Origin: an uncultured Parabacteroides sp.
GTDB taxonomy: Bacteria; Bacteroidota; Bacteroidia; Bacteroidales; Tannerellaceae
Reading direction: 5' to 3'
Assembly (NCBI GenBank): GCA_900552415.1
Contig: USAD01000173.1
Location: 1 to 6,110, forward strand
DNA length: 6,110 bases
Shown here: piece after piece, positions 1 through 6,110 of the stretch
Position numbering within the stretch: the stretch's first letter is position 1
Layout of the letters: each line of letters starts with the position of its first letter
The notes under the pieces: model-generated
The model's input: only the letters and a program-made list of their open reading frames with translations
Databases searched by the model: none
Told to the model about the DNA's origin: nothing
Position numbers and translations under genes: made by a program

Positions 1-633
1 AATAGCCAAGCGGCCTGCCGTATCGATGATCACCACGTCAGCGCCATTCGCTTTAGCCGAGCTTAATGTATCAAAAGCGACCGATGCCGGATCGGAACCC
101 ATCTTCTGCTTTACGACCGGCACGCCAACCCGCTCACTCCAGATAACCAGTTGCTCGACAGCGGCCGCACGGAAGGTATCGGCAGCTCCCAGATAGACCG
201 ACTTGCCCGCCTTCTTGAACTGGTAGGCCAATTTGCCGATCGTCGTCGTCTTTCCAACGCCATTCACACCCACAACCATGATGACATAGGGCTTCTTGTC
301 GGCAGGCACGTCGAAACCAACGCCATCCTCCGTATTATTCTCCGTCAGGAGTGTCGCGATCTCATCGCGCAAAAGGCCTGTCAGCTCTTGTGTCGTCACA
401 TATTTGTCGCGGGCCACCCGTTTCTCGACACGGTCAATGATCTTCAGGGTCGTCTCGACTCCCACGTCGGAGGTGATCAGGACCTCCTCCAAATTATCCA
501 GCACCTCATCGTCGACCTTGCTCTTTCCTGCGATCGCACGGGTGATCTTGGTGAAGACATTCTGCTTGGTTTTCGACAAGCCCTTGTCTAATGTCTCCTT
601 CTTCTCCTTCGTGAAAAAACTAAAAAAGCCCAT
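1..633 (-). CDS. ftsY: Signal recognition particle receptor FtsY, N-terminal 211 residues (3' end outside window)
   Basis: FtsY is the membrane-associated SRP-family GTPase that docks ribosome-nascent chain-SRP complexes at the inner membrane for co-translational insertion. The visible reading frame is open from the ATG at 633 to the window edge. Residues 2-8 are very hydrophobic (GFFSFFT) and lead into a Lys-rich stretch, fitting a membrane-targeting amphipathic helix. There is no long acidic A domain as in E. coli, so the protein goes almost directly into the N domain (about 15-100). The G domain shows the P-loop GVNGVGKTT (122-130), the G2 motif DTFRAAA (152-158) and the G3 motif DTAGR (204-208). 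The later TKxD specificity motif and the C-terminus lie outside the window. The P-loop with DTFRAAA is diagnostic for SRP GTPases, and the missing M domain position together with the N-terminus favours FtsY over Ffh. It starts 12 bp after nspC, so co-transcription is likely. Confidence 0.96.
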   Translation of the reverse strand, partial: MGFFSFFTKEKKETLDKGLSKTKQNVFTKITRAIAGKSKVDDEVLDNLEEVLITSDVGVETTLKIIDRVEKRVARDKYVTTQELTGLLRDEIATLLTENNTEDGVGFDVPADKKPYVIMVVGVNGVGKTTTIGKLAYQFKKAGKSVYLGAADTFRAAAVEQLVIWSERVGVPVVKQKMGSDPASVAFDTLSSAKANGADVVIIDTAGRLAI

Positions 634-641
634 ACTCTAAT

Positions 642-647
642 CTCCTT
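642..647 (-). promoter_or_regulatory. Ribosome binding site of ftsY, overlapping the nspC stop codon
   Basis: On the minus strand AAGGAG lies 8 nt before the ftsY ATG. Its first two bases are part of the nspC TAA stop (646-648). Strong Shine-Dalgarno sequences are uncommon in Bacteroidota, so this one supports the chosen ftsY start. It also suggests that ribosomes finishing nspC help to initiate ftsY (inference). Confidence 0.6.
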
Positions 648-1785
648 AATCCATTCTGTTCTTATAATCTTCATAACCAAACGTGCGGAACATGACCAGC
701 TTGTCCTCCTTGCTCCACATCGCTAATGAGGGATGAGGAATACCATTAAACATCGTCGTCTTGACGATCGTATAGTGGATCATATCCTCAAAGATCAATT
801 TGTCGCCCACTTTCAGGGGCTCGTCAAACGACCAGTCGCCCATAAAGTCGCCACTCAGGCAACTGTTACCACCAATCCGGTAGGTCGGCTTACCCGCCAC
901 GGCGTCCGTAGCGTTCCGGATAGCCGGCTTATAGGGCATCTCCAGGCAGTCGGGCATGTGACAGGTTAACGACGCGTCGATAATCGCCGTCTTGATGCCA
1001 TGATTCTCGACGATATCCACCACCGTAGTCAACAGGAACCCGGTCCGCCAGGCGAAGGCGCTTCCCGGCTCCATGATCAGCTCCAGATTGGGATATTTGG
1101 CCTTGAAGCCTCGCAACAATCCGATCAGGTGCTCGACATCGTATCCCTCGCGGGTCATCAAATGGCCGCCGCCCATGTTCAGCCATTTCAGCCGGGGCAA
1201 GAACTGGCCGAAACGCTCCTCAACCACCGCGAGGGTCTTCTCCAGGTCATAAGAGGTCGACTCACACAGGGTGTGGAAATGCAATCCCTCGATACCTTCC
1301 GGCAGGCGATCGCCCAGCAAATCGCGGGTGACACCCATTCTCGATCCCGGCGCGCAAGGATTGTAAAGATCGGTCTCCACCTCCGAATACTCCGGGTTGA
1401 TCCGTAAGCCACACGAGACACGTCCGCCATCCGCCTGAACCATCGGATAAAAACGCTCAAACTGGCTCAGCGAGTTGAAAGTCACATGACTACTATATTT
1501 CAATATCGTGGGGAAATCCGCCTCCGTATATGCGGGCGAGTAGGTATGCGCCCGGCTGCCCATCTCCTCGAAAGCCAACTGGGCCTCAAAACGGGAACTC
1601 GCCGTCGAATAAGGAATATACTCGCGGACAATGGGGAACGCCTTCCACAAGGCGAACGCCTTAAAGGCCAAAATAATATTCACGCCCGCACGATCTTTTA
1701 CGCTTTTTATTAGGGAAAGATTATCTCTCAGCAATTTTTCCTCCATCACATAACATGGAGACGGTATCTTCTCGAAATCTATCAT
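646..1785 (-). CDS. nspC: Carboxynorspermidine/carboxyspermidine decarboxylase
   Basis: This 379-aa PLP enzyme removes CO2 from carboxyspermidine or carboxynorspermidine. That is the last step of the polyamine route that uses aspartate semialdehyde instead of decarboxylated S-adenosylmethionine, and it acts in the cytosol. The fold is the alanine racemase-like barrel (fold III) plus a C-terminal beta domain. Visible motifs are the likely Schiff-base lysine K42 in LAFKAF, HFHTLCE (169-175), the glycine-rich phosphate site MGGGH (204-208), EPG (239-241), and GNSCLSGD (306-313), whose C309 matches the cysteine donated across the dimer interface in this family. The length is typical. I chose the ATG at 1785 because MIDFEKIPSPCYV is the family N-terminus. 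The open frame continues upstream to an ATG at 1881, but that extension would cross the promoter-like region and overlap the helicase gene. The partner carboxyspermidine dehydrogenase is not in the window. Related ornithine/diaminopimelate decarboxylases are less likely given the motifs. Confidence 0.93.
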   Translation of the reverse strand: MIDFEKIPSPCYVMEEKLLRDNLSLIKSVKDRAGVNIILAFKAFALWKAFPIVREYIPYSTASSRFEAQLAFEEMGSRAHTYSPAYTEADFPTILKYSSHVTFNSLSQFERFYPMVQADGGRVSCGLRINPEYSEVETDLYNPCAPGSRMGVTRDLLGDRLPEGIEGLHFHTLCESTSYDLEKTLAVVEERFGQFLPRLKWLNMGGGHLMTREGYDVEHLIGLLRGFKAKYPNLELIMEPGSAFAWRTGFLLTTVVDIVENHGIKTAIIDASLTCHMPDCLEMPYKPAIRNATDAVAGKPTYRIGGNSCLSGDFMGDWSFDEPLKVGDKLIFEDMIHYTIVKTTMFNGIPHPSLAMWSKEDKLVMFRTFGYEDYKNRMD

Positions 1786-1816
1786 TAAGTCTTCTATTTT
1801 CCAGCAATTTATAACG

Positions 1817-1849
1817 CGAATATAGTAAAAATTAATAAATGAGGGCAAA
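1817..1849 (-). promoter_or_regulatory. Putative Bacteroidetes-type promoter for nspC
   Basis: In the 92-bp gap between the helicase stop and nspC, the minus strand reads TTTG (1846-1849), a 21-bp spacer, then TATATTCG (1817-1824). The second box differs by one base from the TAnnTTTG consensus, and the spacing is in the known 19-21 bp range. Transcription would begin near 1810, giving a leader of about 25 nt. The surrounding sequence is AT-rich, unlike the genes on either side. It would let nspC and ftsY be expressed independently of the helicase gene. No terminator hairpin stands out in this gap, so read-through from upstream is also possible. Confidence 0.5.
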
Positions 1850-1877
1850 AGCGGGTGAAAAAGATCACGCGGCGCCC

Positions 1878-4232
1878 TCAATCCAGGATCGTCAGCTTGG
1901 CGAATTTCAGGAGTAATTGCTTCTGGCCGAAATTCGGGAAATCGACCTTGGCCTTCGTATCGCCGCCCGTTCCTTCGATCGCCAACACCTCGCCCTCGCC
2001 AAACCGCTCATGGCGTACCTTCGAGCCAACCCGCAAGCGACCACCTCCGGGCAGGTTCACGGCGTCGGCCGATGGTGATGGGGCGGATGACGGGATCCGG
2101 CTCAACCGCGCCGGGCGGGAAGGTGCCGGCTCGACCGTCGCCGGACGGGCCGCACGCGTCGCCGCCGGTTCTCCCCAAACCGCCCGCGGCTGGGTAAAAG
2201 GCGACTCGAATACCGGACGCGACGACGGCTGTTGATAGCCCGACGGCTGTCCCGCCAACGGGGCCTCGATCTCAAGGAAACAGCTGTCGATATCCCGCAG
2301 GAAACGACTGGGCGAGCAGATCTCGGTCTTCCCGTTGCGATAACGGCTCTTGGCGTAACTCAACACGCAACACTCCTCGGCACGAGTGAGCGCCACATAA
2401 AAGAGGCGACGCTCCTCCTCCACCGCCCGCTCGCTGTCTTTCGACATTCTCGACGGGAAAAGGTCCTCCTCGAGGCCAACGATGAAGACATCACGAAACT
2501 CCAGTCCCTTGGCGGCATGGACAGTCATCATCGTCACCTTGTCGGCGTTCTCCTCTTTATCGTTATCCTGATCGGTCAGCAAGGCCACCTCCGAGAGGAA
2601 ATCGGCGAGCGACACCTCGCCATTGCCCTCCTCACGACGCAGGTCGCAAAACTCGGAGATACTCTTCAGCAACTCCTGCATATTCTCCTGGCGGCTGATT
2701 CCCTCCACCGAACTGTCCTCGAAGATCGCCTTCACGAGCCCCGTTTCCTTGACCACCACCGGCGCCAGCTCGTCGGCGGGAAGCGTCGTCGCCAGTTCCG
2801 ACAGCCGCTCGATCAGTTCCCGGAAAGCGGACAATTTCTTGGCCGTCCCGCCATTGACCGGCAAGGCGTGTCCAATCGGGTCCTGAAGCACCTCCCAAAG
2901 GCTGACGGAGCGGTCGGAAGCGGTTGCCGCCACCTTGGCCACCGTTGTCTCGCCGATGCCACGGGCGGGATAATTGATAACCCGCTTCAACGCCTCCTCA
3001 TCGTGCGGGTTCACCAGGAGACGGAAATAAGCGATCACGTCTTTCACCTCCTTGCGTTGGAAGAATGAGAGACCGCCATAGATCTTATAGGGAATGCCGC
3101 GCTTGCGCAAGGCCTCCTCGAGAATGCGCGACTGGGCGTTCGTACGATACAAGATAGCGAAATCGGCATACGAGCGGGCCTTCATGCCACCACGCAACAT
3201 GCCGGCGATCCGCCCCGCGACCGCGTAACCCTCCTCATAATCGGAATAGGCGGAGATGACCCGGATCTTGTCGCCACGCTCGCGCTCCGAGAAGACCACC
3301 TTTGGGATCTGGCGGGTATTCTTGTCGATCAGGCTGTTGGCGGCATCCACGATGGTCTGGGTCGAACGATAGTTCTGCTCCAGCTTGAAGAGGCGGCAGC
3401 CGGGATAGACATTCCGGAATTGCAGGATATTGTCGATATTCGCCCCACGGAAAGAGTAAATGCTTTGCGCGTCATCTCCCACGACACAGATCCGCCGGTG
3501 TCGCTCGCACAACCGCTGGACGATCAGGTGCTGGGCGAAATTGGTATCCTGGTACTCGTCCACCAGCACGTAGCGGAAAAAGTCCTGATACTTGGCCAGC
3601 ACGTCGGGATGGTCGCGGAAAAGGATGTTGGTCTGCAAGAGCAGGTCGTCGAAGTCCATCGCCCCGGCCTGGAAACAACGGCTCTGGTAACGGGCATAGA
3701 TCTCGCGGATAAGGGGCACACGCGACTGCGTATCGGCCTCGATCAGCTCCTTGCTCCGGTCATAAGCCGTGCAGGTGATCAGGGCATTCTTCGCGTTCGA
3801 CACCCGCGTCTGCACCGTGGCGGGCTTATAGACCTTATCGTCGAGCTGCATCTCCTTGATGATCGTCTTCAGCAGGCTTTTTGAGTCGGCCGCGTCATAG
3901 ATCGTGAAGTTCGAGGGATAGCCCAGCTTGTCCGCCTCGGCCCGCAGGATACGCGAGAAAATGGAGTGGAACGTACCCATCCAGAGCCGACGGGCCTTCT
4001 GCTCGCCCACGATGGCGGCGATACGGCTCTTCATCTCGCGGGCCGCCTTGTTCGTAAAGGTCAAGGCCAAAATCGACTGAGGCGGCAACCCCAGGTTCAA
4101 CAGGTAGGCGATCTTATAAGTCAGGACACGGGTCTTGCCCGATCCGGCTCCAGCGACCACCAGCGCCGGACCGTCGTTATATTCCACCGCCGCCCGCTGG
4201 CTCTCATTCAAGGCACTCAAATACTCTTCCAT
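1878..4232 (-). CDS. pcrA: ATP-dependent 3'-5' DNA helicase of the UvrD/PcrA family (SF1A)
   Basis: This 784-aa motor unwinds DNA with 3'-5' polarity and acts in nucleotide excision and mismatch repair and in clearing stalled forks and RNA polymerase. The SF1 motifs appear in order: Q motif LNESQRAAV (8-16), Walker A AGAGSGKT (27-34), Ia LTFTNKAA (57-64), II VDEYQDTN (224-231), III VVGDDAQSIYSFRGA (250-264), IV LEQNYRS (284-290), V TVHAAKGLEF (570-579) and VI VALTRAE (613-619). A Pro/Ala/Ser/Arg-rich linker (about 655-730) leads to a small C-terminal domain (732-784) with VGSKVRHERFGEGEV. That domain matches the Tudor-like RNA polymerase-binding tail of PcrA/UvrD. There is no sign of RecB-type nuclease or AddA features. 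I start at the ATG at 4232, where the family N-terminus begins and a GGAG sits 5 nt upstream. The 49-residue extension to an ATG at 4379 would run through the promoter. Whether it is named uvrD or pcrA is a matter of convention. Confidence 0.96.
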   Translation of the reverse strand: MEEYLSALNESQRAAVEYNDGPALVVAGAGSGKTRVLTYKIAYLLNLGLPPQSILALTFTNKAAREMKSRIAAIVGEQKARRLWMGTFHSIFSRILRAEADKLGYPSNFTIYDAADSKSLLKTIIKEMQLDDKVYKPATVQTRVSNAKNALITCTAYDRSKELIEADTQSRVPLIREIYARYQSRCFQAGAMDFDDLLLQTNILFRDHPDVLAKYQDFFRYVLVDEYQDTNFAQHLIVQRLCERHRRICVVGDDAQSIYSFRGANIDNILQFRNVYPGCRLFKLEQNYRSTQTIVDAANSLIDKNTRQIPKVVFSERERGDKIRVISAYSDYEEGYAVAGRIAGMLRGGMKARSYADFAILYRTNAQSRILEEALRKRGIPYKIYGGLSFFQRKEVKDVIAYFRLLVNPHDEEALKRVINYPARGIGETTVAKVAATASDRSVSLWEVLQDPIGHALPVNGGTAKKLSAFRELIERLSELATTLPADELAPVVVKETGLVKAIFEDSSVEGISRQENMQELLKSISEFCDLRREEGNGEVSLADFLSEVALLTDQDNDKEENADKVTMMTVHAAKGLEFRDVFIVGLEEDLFPSRMSKDSERAVEEERRLFYVALTRAEECCVLSYAKSRYRNGKTEICSPSRFLRDIDSCFLEIEAPLAGQPSGYQQPSSRPVFESPFTQPRAVWGEPAATRAARPATVEPAPSRPARLSRIPSSAPSPSADAVNLPGGGRLRVGSKVRHERFGEGEVLAIEGTGGDTKAKVDFPNFGQKQLLLKFAKLTILD

Positions 4233-4237
4233 GCTTT

Positions 4238-4241
4238 CTCC
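4238..4241 (-). promoter_or_regulatory. Ribosome binding site deciding the helicase start
   Basis: GGAG on the minus strand lies 5 nt before the ATG at 4232. It supports this start over the longer open frame that begins at 4379. Confidence 0.5.
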
Positions 4242-4262
4242 ATATTTTTGCCGCGAAAATAC

Positions 4263-4295
4263 CAAAACTAACAGACAAAACCGAACGCCCCCAAA
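4263..4295 (-). promoter_or_regulatory. Bacteroidetes-type promoter for the helicase gene
   Basis: On the minus strand TTTG (4292-4295) is followed by a 21-bp spacer and TAGTTTTG (4263-4270). Both boxes match the TTTG / TAnnTTTG consensus of the primary sigma factor of Bacteroidetes exactly, and the spacing is in range. Transcription would begin near 4256, giving a short leader of about 25 nt before the helicase ATG. It lies in the 135-bp region shared with the divergent fucosidase gene. Confidence 0.65.
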
Positions 4296-4322
4296 CTTTC
4301 CGGCCCGACTCGTTCTTTTTCT

Positions 4323-4350
4323 CGGGAAAAGTAAATACTTTTGATTCCCG
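4323..4350. repeat. Imperfect inverted repeat over the fucosidase promoter, possible operator
   Basis: The core is a perfect 7-bp inverted repeat, AAAAGTA (4327-4333) and TACTTTT (4336-4342), separated by 2 nt. It is flanked by CGGG (4323-4326) and CCCG (4347-4350), with four unpaired bases on the right arm only. The right core arm is nearly the same as the candidate -7 box. Since transcription from that box would begin near 4350, the structure is more plausible as a protein-binding site on DNA than as an RNA hairpin. No regulator gene is in the window to pair with it. Confidence 0.4.
4336..4343 (+). promoter_or_regulatory. Candidate -7 box for the fucosidase operon
   Basis: TACTTTTG fits the TAnnTTTG -7 consensus and lies 24 nt before the fucosidase ATG. 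The expected -33 position (about 4311-4316) has no TTTG, only CGTTCT. The promoter would therefore be weak or activator-dependent, which is common for glycan-use operons. No Shine-Dalgarno sequence is visible before the ATG. The leader is A/T-rich, as is usual in Bacteroidota. Confidence 0.45.
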
Positions 4351-4367
4351 TTAAAATTGGACATATC

Positions 4368-5678
4368 ATGAGAAAACAATTCTTAAGCTTATTGCTGGCG
4401 GCTGGGCTGGCCTTCCCGCTGGTCGCTCAAGAGGGCTATCGCCCCTCACCACAAATCCTGGAGGCCAGGAAAGAATTCCAGGACAACAAGTTCGGAATCT
4501 TTATCCATTGGGGCATCTACAGTATGCTGGCGGATGGCGAATGGGTCCTCAATAACAAGAACATCAACTACGAGGAATATGGCAAGATGGCCGGTGGTTT
4601 CTATCCCGCCTCGTTCGACGCCCGCGAGTGGGTCAAGGCCATCAAGGCCGCGGGAGCGAAATACATCTGCTTCACGACCCGCCACCACGACGGCTTCTCG
4701 ATGTTCGACAGCCAATACAGCAACTTCACCATCACCAAGGCGACCCCTTTCAAACGGGATATCGTCAAGGAGCTGGCCGACGCGTGCCATGAGGAGGGCA
4801 TCAACCTCCATTTCTATTACTCGCTCATCGACTGGACCCGCGACGACTACGTGCCCCTGGGCAACAGTGGCCGCGGCACGGGTCGCCCGCTGAAAGGACA
4901 ATGGAAAGACTATTACGCCTTCATGAACAACCAGTTGCACGAGCTGCTCACCAACTACGGCGAAGTGAACGCCATCTGGTTCGACGGGAAATGGGACCAA
5001 CGCGACAACCCTGATTTCGACTGGGGTTTCCCCGGCATCTATAGCCGCATCCATGAGGCGCAACCCGGCTGCCTGATCGGCAACAACCACCACGAGGCGC
5101 CGATCGCCGGCGAGGACATCCAGATCTTCGAGCGCGACCTGCCCGGACAGAACACGGCCGGCTTCTCGGAAGGCCAGGAGGTCAGCCTCGACCTGCCGCT
5201 GGAGACCTGCGAGACCATGAACGGCATGTGGGGCTACAAGATCACCGACCTCGATTACAAATCGACGAAGACGCTGATCCACTACCTCGTGCGGGCTGCG
5301 GGCCGCAACGGAAACTTGCTGCTCAACATCGGTCCTCAACCCGACGGAAAACTGCCTGCGACGGCCGTCGAACGGCTGCGGGAGATGGGCGAATGGCTCG
5401 CCCGGTACGGCGAAAGCATCTACGGAACCCGCGGCGGCGACATCCCGCCCCACGACTGGGGCGTGACGACGCGCAAGGGCGACAAACTTTACGTGCATGT
5501 GCTCGATTTGCAGGACGATGCGCTGTACCTGCAGCTCGCGCAACGGGTGAAGAGCGCCCGGTGCCTGAACAACGGCGAGCGGGTGAAGTTCGACACGCTC
5601 CGGGGAAAAGGGATCGTCCTGAATCTGGAGCATGTTCCCGAGGATACCGACCGAATCATAGAACTCACTTTACGATGA
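4368..5678 (+). CDS. Secreted alpha-L-fucosidase, glycoside hydrolase family GH29
   Basis: GH29 enzymes remove terminal alpha-L-fucose from glycans by a retaining mechanism. The 436-aa product starts with a type I signal peptide (MRK, then hydrophobic LSLLLAAGLAFPLVA, likely cleaved near residue 20) with no lipobox, so it is probably periplasmic. Motifs typical of GH29 are FGIFIHWG (42-49), TRHHDGF (104-110), WFDG (204-207) with D206 as the likely nucleophile, LETCETMNGMWGY (278-290), and NLLLNIGPQPDG (316-327). The acid/base residue is less certain: E279 by analogy with the WE-C-...WGY region of other GH29 enzymes, or E255. The C-terminus (about 355-436) is a short beta domain, and there is no carbohydrate-binding module. 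I chose the ATG at 4368; the open frame extends nine codons upstream to a TTG, but that would lie inside the promoter box. Codon choice changes around codon 299. I cannot assign linkage specificity. Confidence 0.93.
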   Translation: MRKQFLSLLLAAGLAFPLVAQEGYRPSPQILEARKEFQDNKFGIFIHWGIYSMLADGEWVLNNKNINYEEYGKMAGGFYPASFDAREWVKAIKAAGAKYICFTTRHHDGFSMFDSQYSNFTITKATPFKRDIVKELADACHEEGINLHFYYSLIDWTRDDYVPLGNSGRGTGRPLKGQWKDYYAFMNNQLHELLTNYGEVNAIWFDGKWDQRDNPDFDWGFPGIYSRIHEAQPGCLIGNNHHEAPIAGEDIQIFERDLPGQNTAGFSEGQEVSLDLPLETCETMNGMWGYKITDLDYKSTKTLIHYLVRAAGRNGNLLLNIGPQPDGKLPATAVERLREMGEWLARYGESIYGTRGGDIPPHDWGVTTRKGDKLYVHVLDLQDDALYLQLAQRVKSARCLNNGERVKFDTLRGKGIVLNLEHVPEDTDRIIELTLR

Positions 5679-6110
5679 AAAAAACGACACAGCTATTCGC
5701 CGGCCTGCTTATGCTCACGGGCGTGTTGTCGGCGTGCTCCCCGGCCGGCAACGAGGGTTTCATGCGGCGCGTGGAGACCGATTTCCGGTACAAACAGGAG
5801 CTGCTCCCCCGGGGCGATCTGTTCGGGATATTCGACGAACCGATGACGCCGCAGGAACGCGATGCAATGACGTTTCTCTATGCCTATATGCCCGTGGGGG
5901 ACATTACCGACTATCTGGGCGATTTTTATCTGGAAAACGTGCGCTGTGCGCTGTCTGTCCGGCAGGAGATGCCTTGGGGCAGGAGCGTCTCCGACGAGTT
6001 GTTCCGGCATTTCGTGCTGCCCGTGCGGGTCAACAACGAGAATCTGGACGAGAGCCGCATGGTCTTTTATGAAGAATTGAAAGACCGGGTGAAGGGCTTG
6101 TCCTTGTATG
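5675..6110 (+). CDS. Lipoprotein with a transglutaminase-like domain family N-terminus (3' end outside window)
   Basis: The first 145 residues are visible. They begin with a lipoprotein signal peptide: MKKTTQ, a hydrophobic core, and the lipobox LSAC with C21 as the lipidated cysteine. The residues after it (SPAGNEG) lack the acidic run of the Bacteroidetes surface-export signal, so a periplasm-facing anchor is plausible. The rest, with FLYAYMP (67-73), RQEMPWG (96-102) and FVLPVRVNNENLDESR (113-128), resembles from memory the N-terminal region of Bacteroidales lipoproteins that carry a transglutaminase-like (Cys-His-Asp) domain further on. The expected catalytic residues lie beyond the window, so activity cannot be judged. 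The ATG overlaps the fucosidase stop (ATGA), which indicates one mRNA and coupled translation. The domain could be a protease or amidase acting on glycopeptides rather than a cross-linking enzyme. Codon use matches the 3' third of the fucosidase gene. Confidence 0.75.
   Translation, partial: MKKTTQLFAGLLMLTGVLSACSPAGNEGFMRRVETDFRYKQELLPRGDLFGIFDEPMTPQERDAMTFLYAYMPVGDITDYLGDFYLENVRCALSVRQEMPWGRSVSDELFRHFVLPVRVNNENLDESRMVFYEELKDRVKGLSLY

Noticed and set aside
151..640. Plus-strand open frames of 146 and 114 residues at the left end
   Set aside because: They lie opposite ftsY, which has the full set of N-terminal SRP GTPase motifs.
1861..1877. GTGA...TCAC hairpin after the helicase gene as a terminator
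   Set aside because: The stem is only four base pairs, not followed by a clear U-tract on the minus strand, so it is not convincing.
2232..3068. 278-residue open frame on the plus strand opposite the helicase gene
   Set aside because: The same antisense effect. The helicase motifs on the minus strand are unambiguous, and the plus-strand protein is His/Leu/Arg-rich with no family signature.
4233..4379. N-terminal extension of the helicase to an ATG at 4379
   Set aside because: It would place a consensus promoter inside the coding region, lacks family similarity, and ignores the ATG at 4232 with its ribosome binding site.
4446..5633. 395-residue open frame on the minus strand opposite the fucosidase gene
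   Set aside because: It is the complement of a GC-rich, codon-biased real gene. The product has no recognisable domain, while the plus strand encodes a clear GH29 enzyme.
5693..6010. 105-residue minus-strand open frame opposite the lipoprotein gene
   Set aside because: The plus-strand frame has a lipobox signal peptide, an ATGA overlap with the upstream gene and family motifs. The minus frame has none.

Overview
The window looks like chromosomal DNA from a member of the Bacteroidota, most likely order Bacteroidales. Three things point there. Promoters fit the Bacteroidetes pattern (TTTG, 19-21 bp, TAnnTTTG). The spermidine enzyme is a carboxy(nor)spermidine decarboxylase. The last gene resembles a lipoprotein family with a transglutaminase-like domain that I know from gut Bacteroidales. 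G+C is clearly higher than in common Bacteroides or Parabacteroides, so I do not name a genus.

The layout is two divergent transcription units around a 135-bp intergenic region (4233-4367). The left unit runs leftward on the minus strand: a UvrD/PcrA DNA helicase (1878-4232), the decarboxylase nspC (646-1785), and the 5' part of ftsY, the SRP receptor GTPase (1-633, cut by the window edge). It is a housekeeping block covering DNA repair, polyamine synthesis and membrane-protein targeting. nspC appears to have its own promoter in the 92-bp gap after the helicase gene. ftsY begins 12 bp after nspC, with its ribosome binding site overlapping the nspC stop codon.

The right unit runs rightward: a secreted GH29 alpha-L-fucosidase (4368-5678), then a lipoprotein (5675-6110, truncated by the window) overlapping it by ATGA. 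The overlap suggests co-transcription and coupled translation, and a shared job in breaking down host or dietary glycans or glycoproteins. Synonymous codon choice changes sharply inside the fucosidase gene near 5262-5290, and the new pattern continues into the lipoprotein gene. This could be a recombination or transfer boundary, or an assembly join.

I see no RNA genes, insertion sequences, CRISPR arrays or convincing intrinsic terminators, and no stretch over 300 bases without a gene. Nothing here is clearly an undescribed system. The points most worth a second look are the codon-use break, the fucosidase/transglutaminase-like pair, and an inverted repeat over the putative fucosidase promoter.
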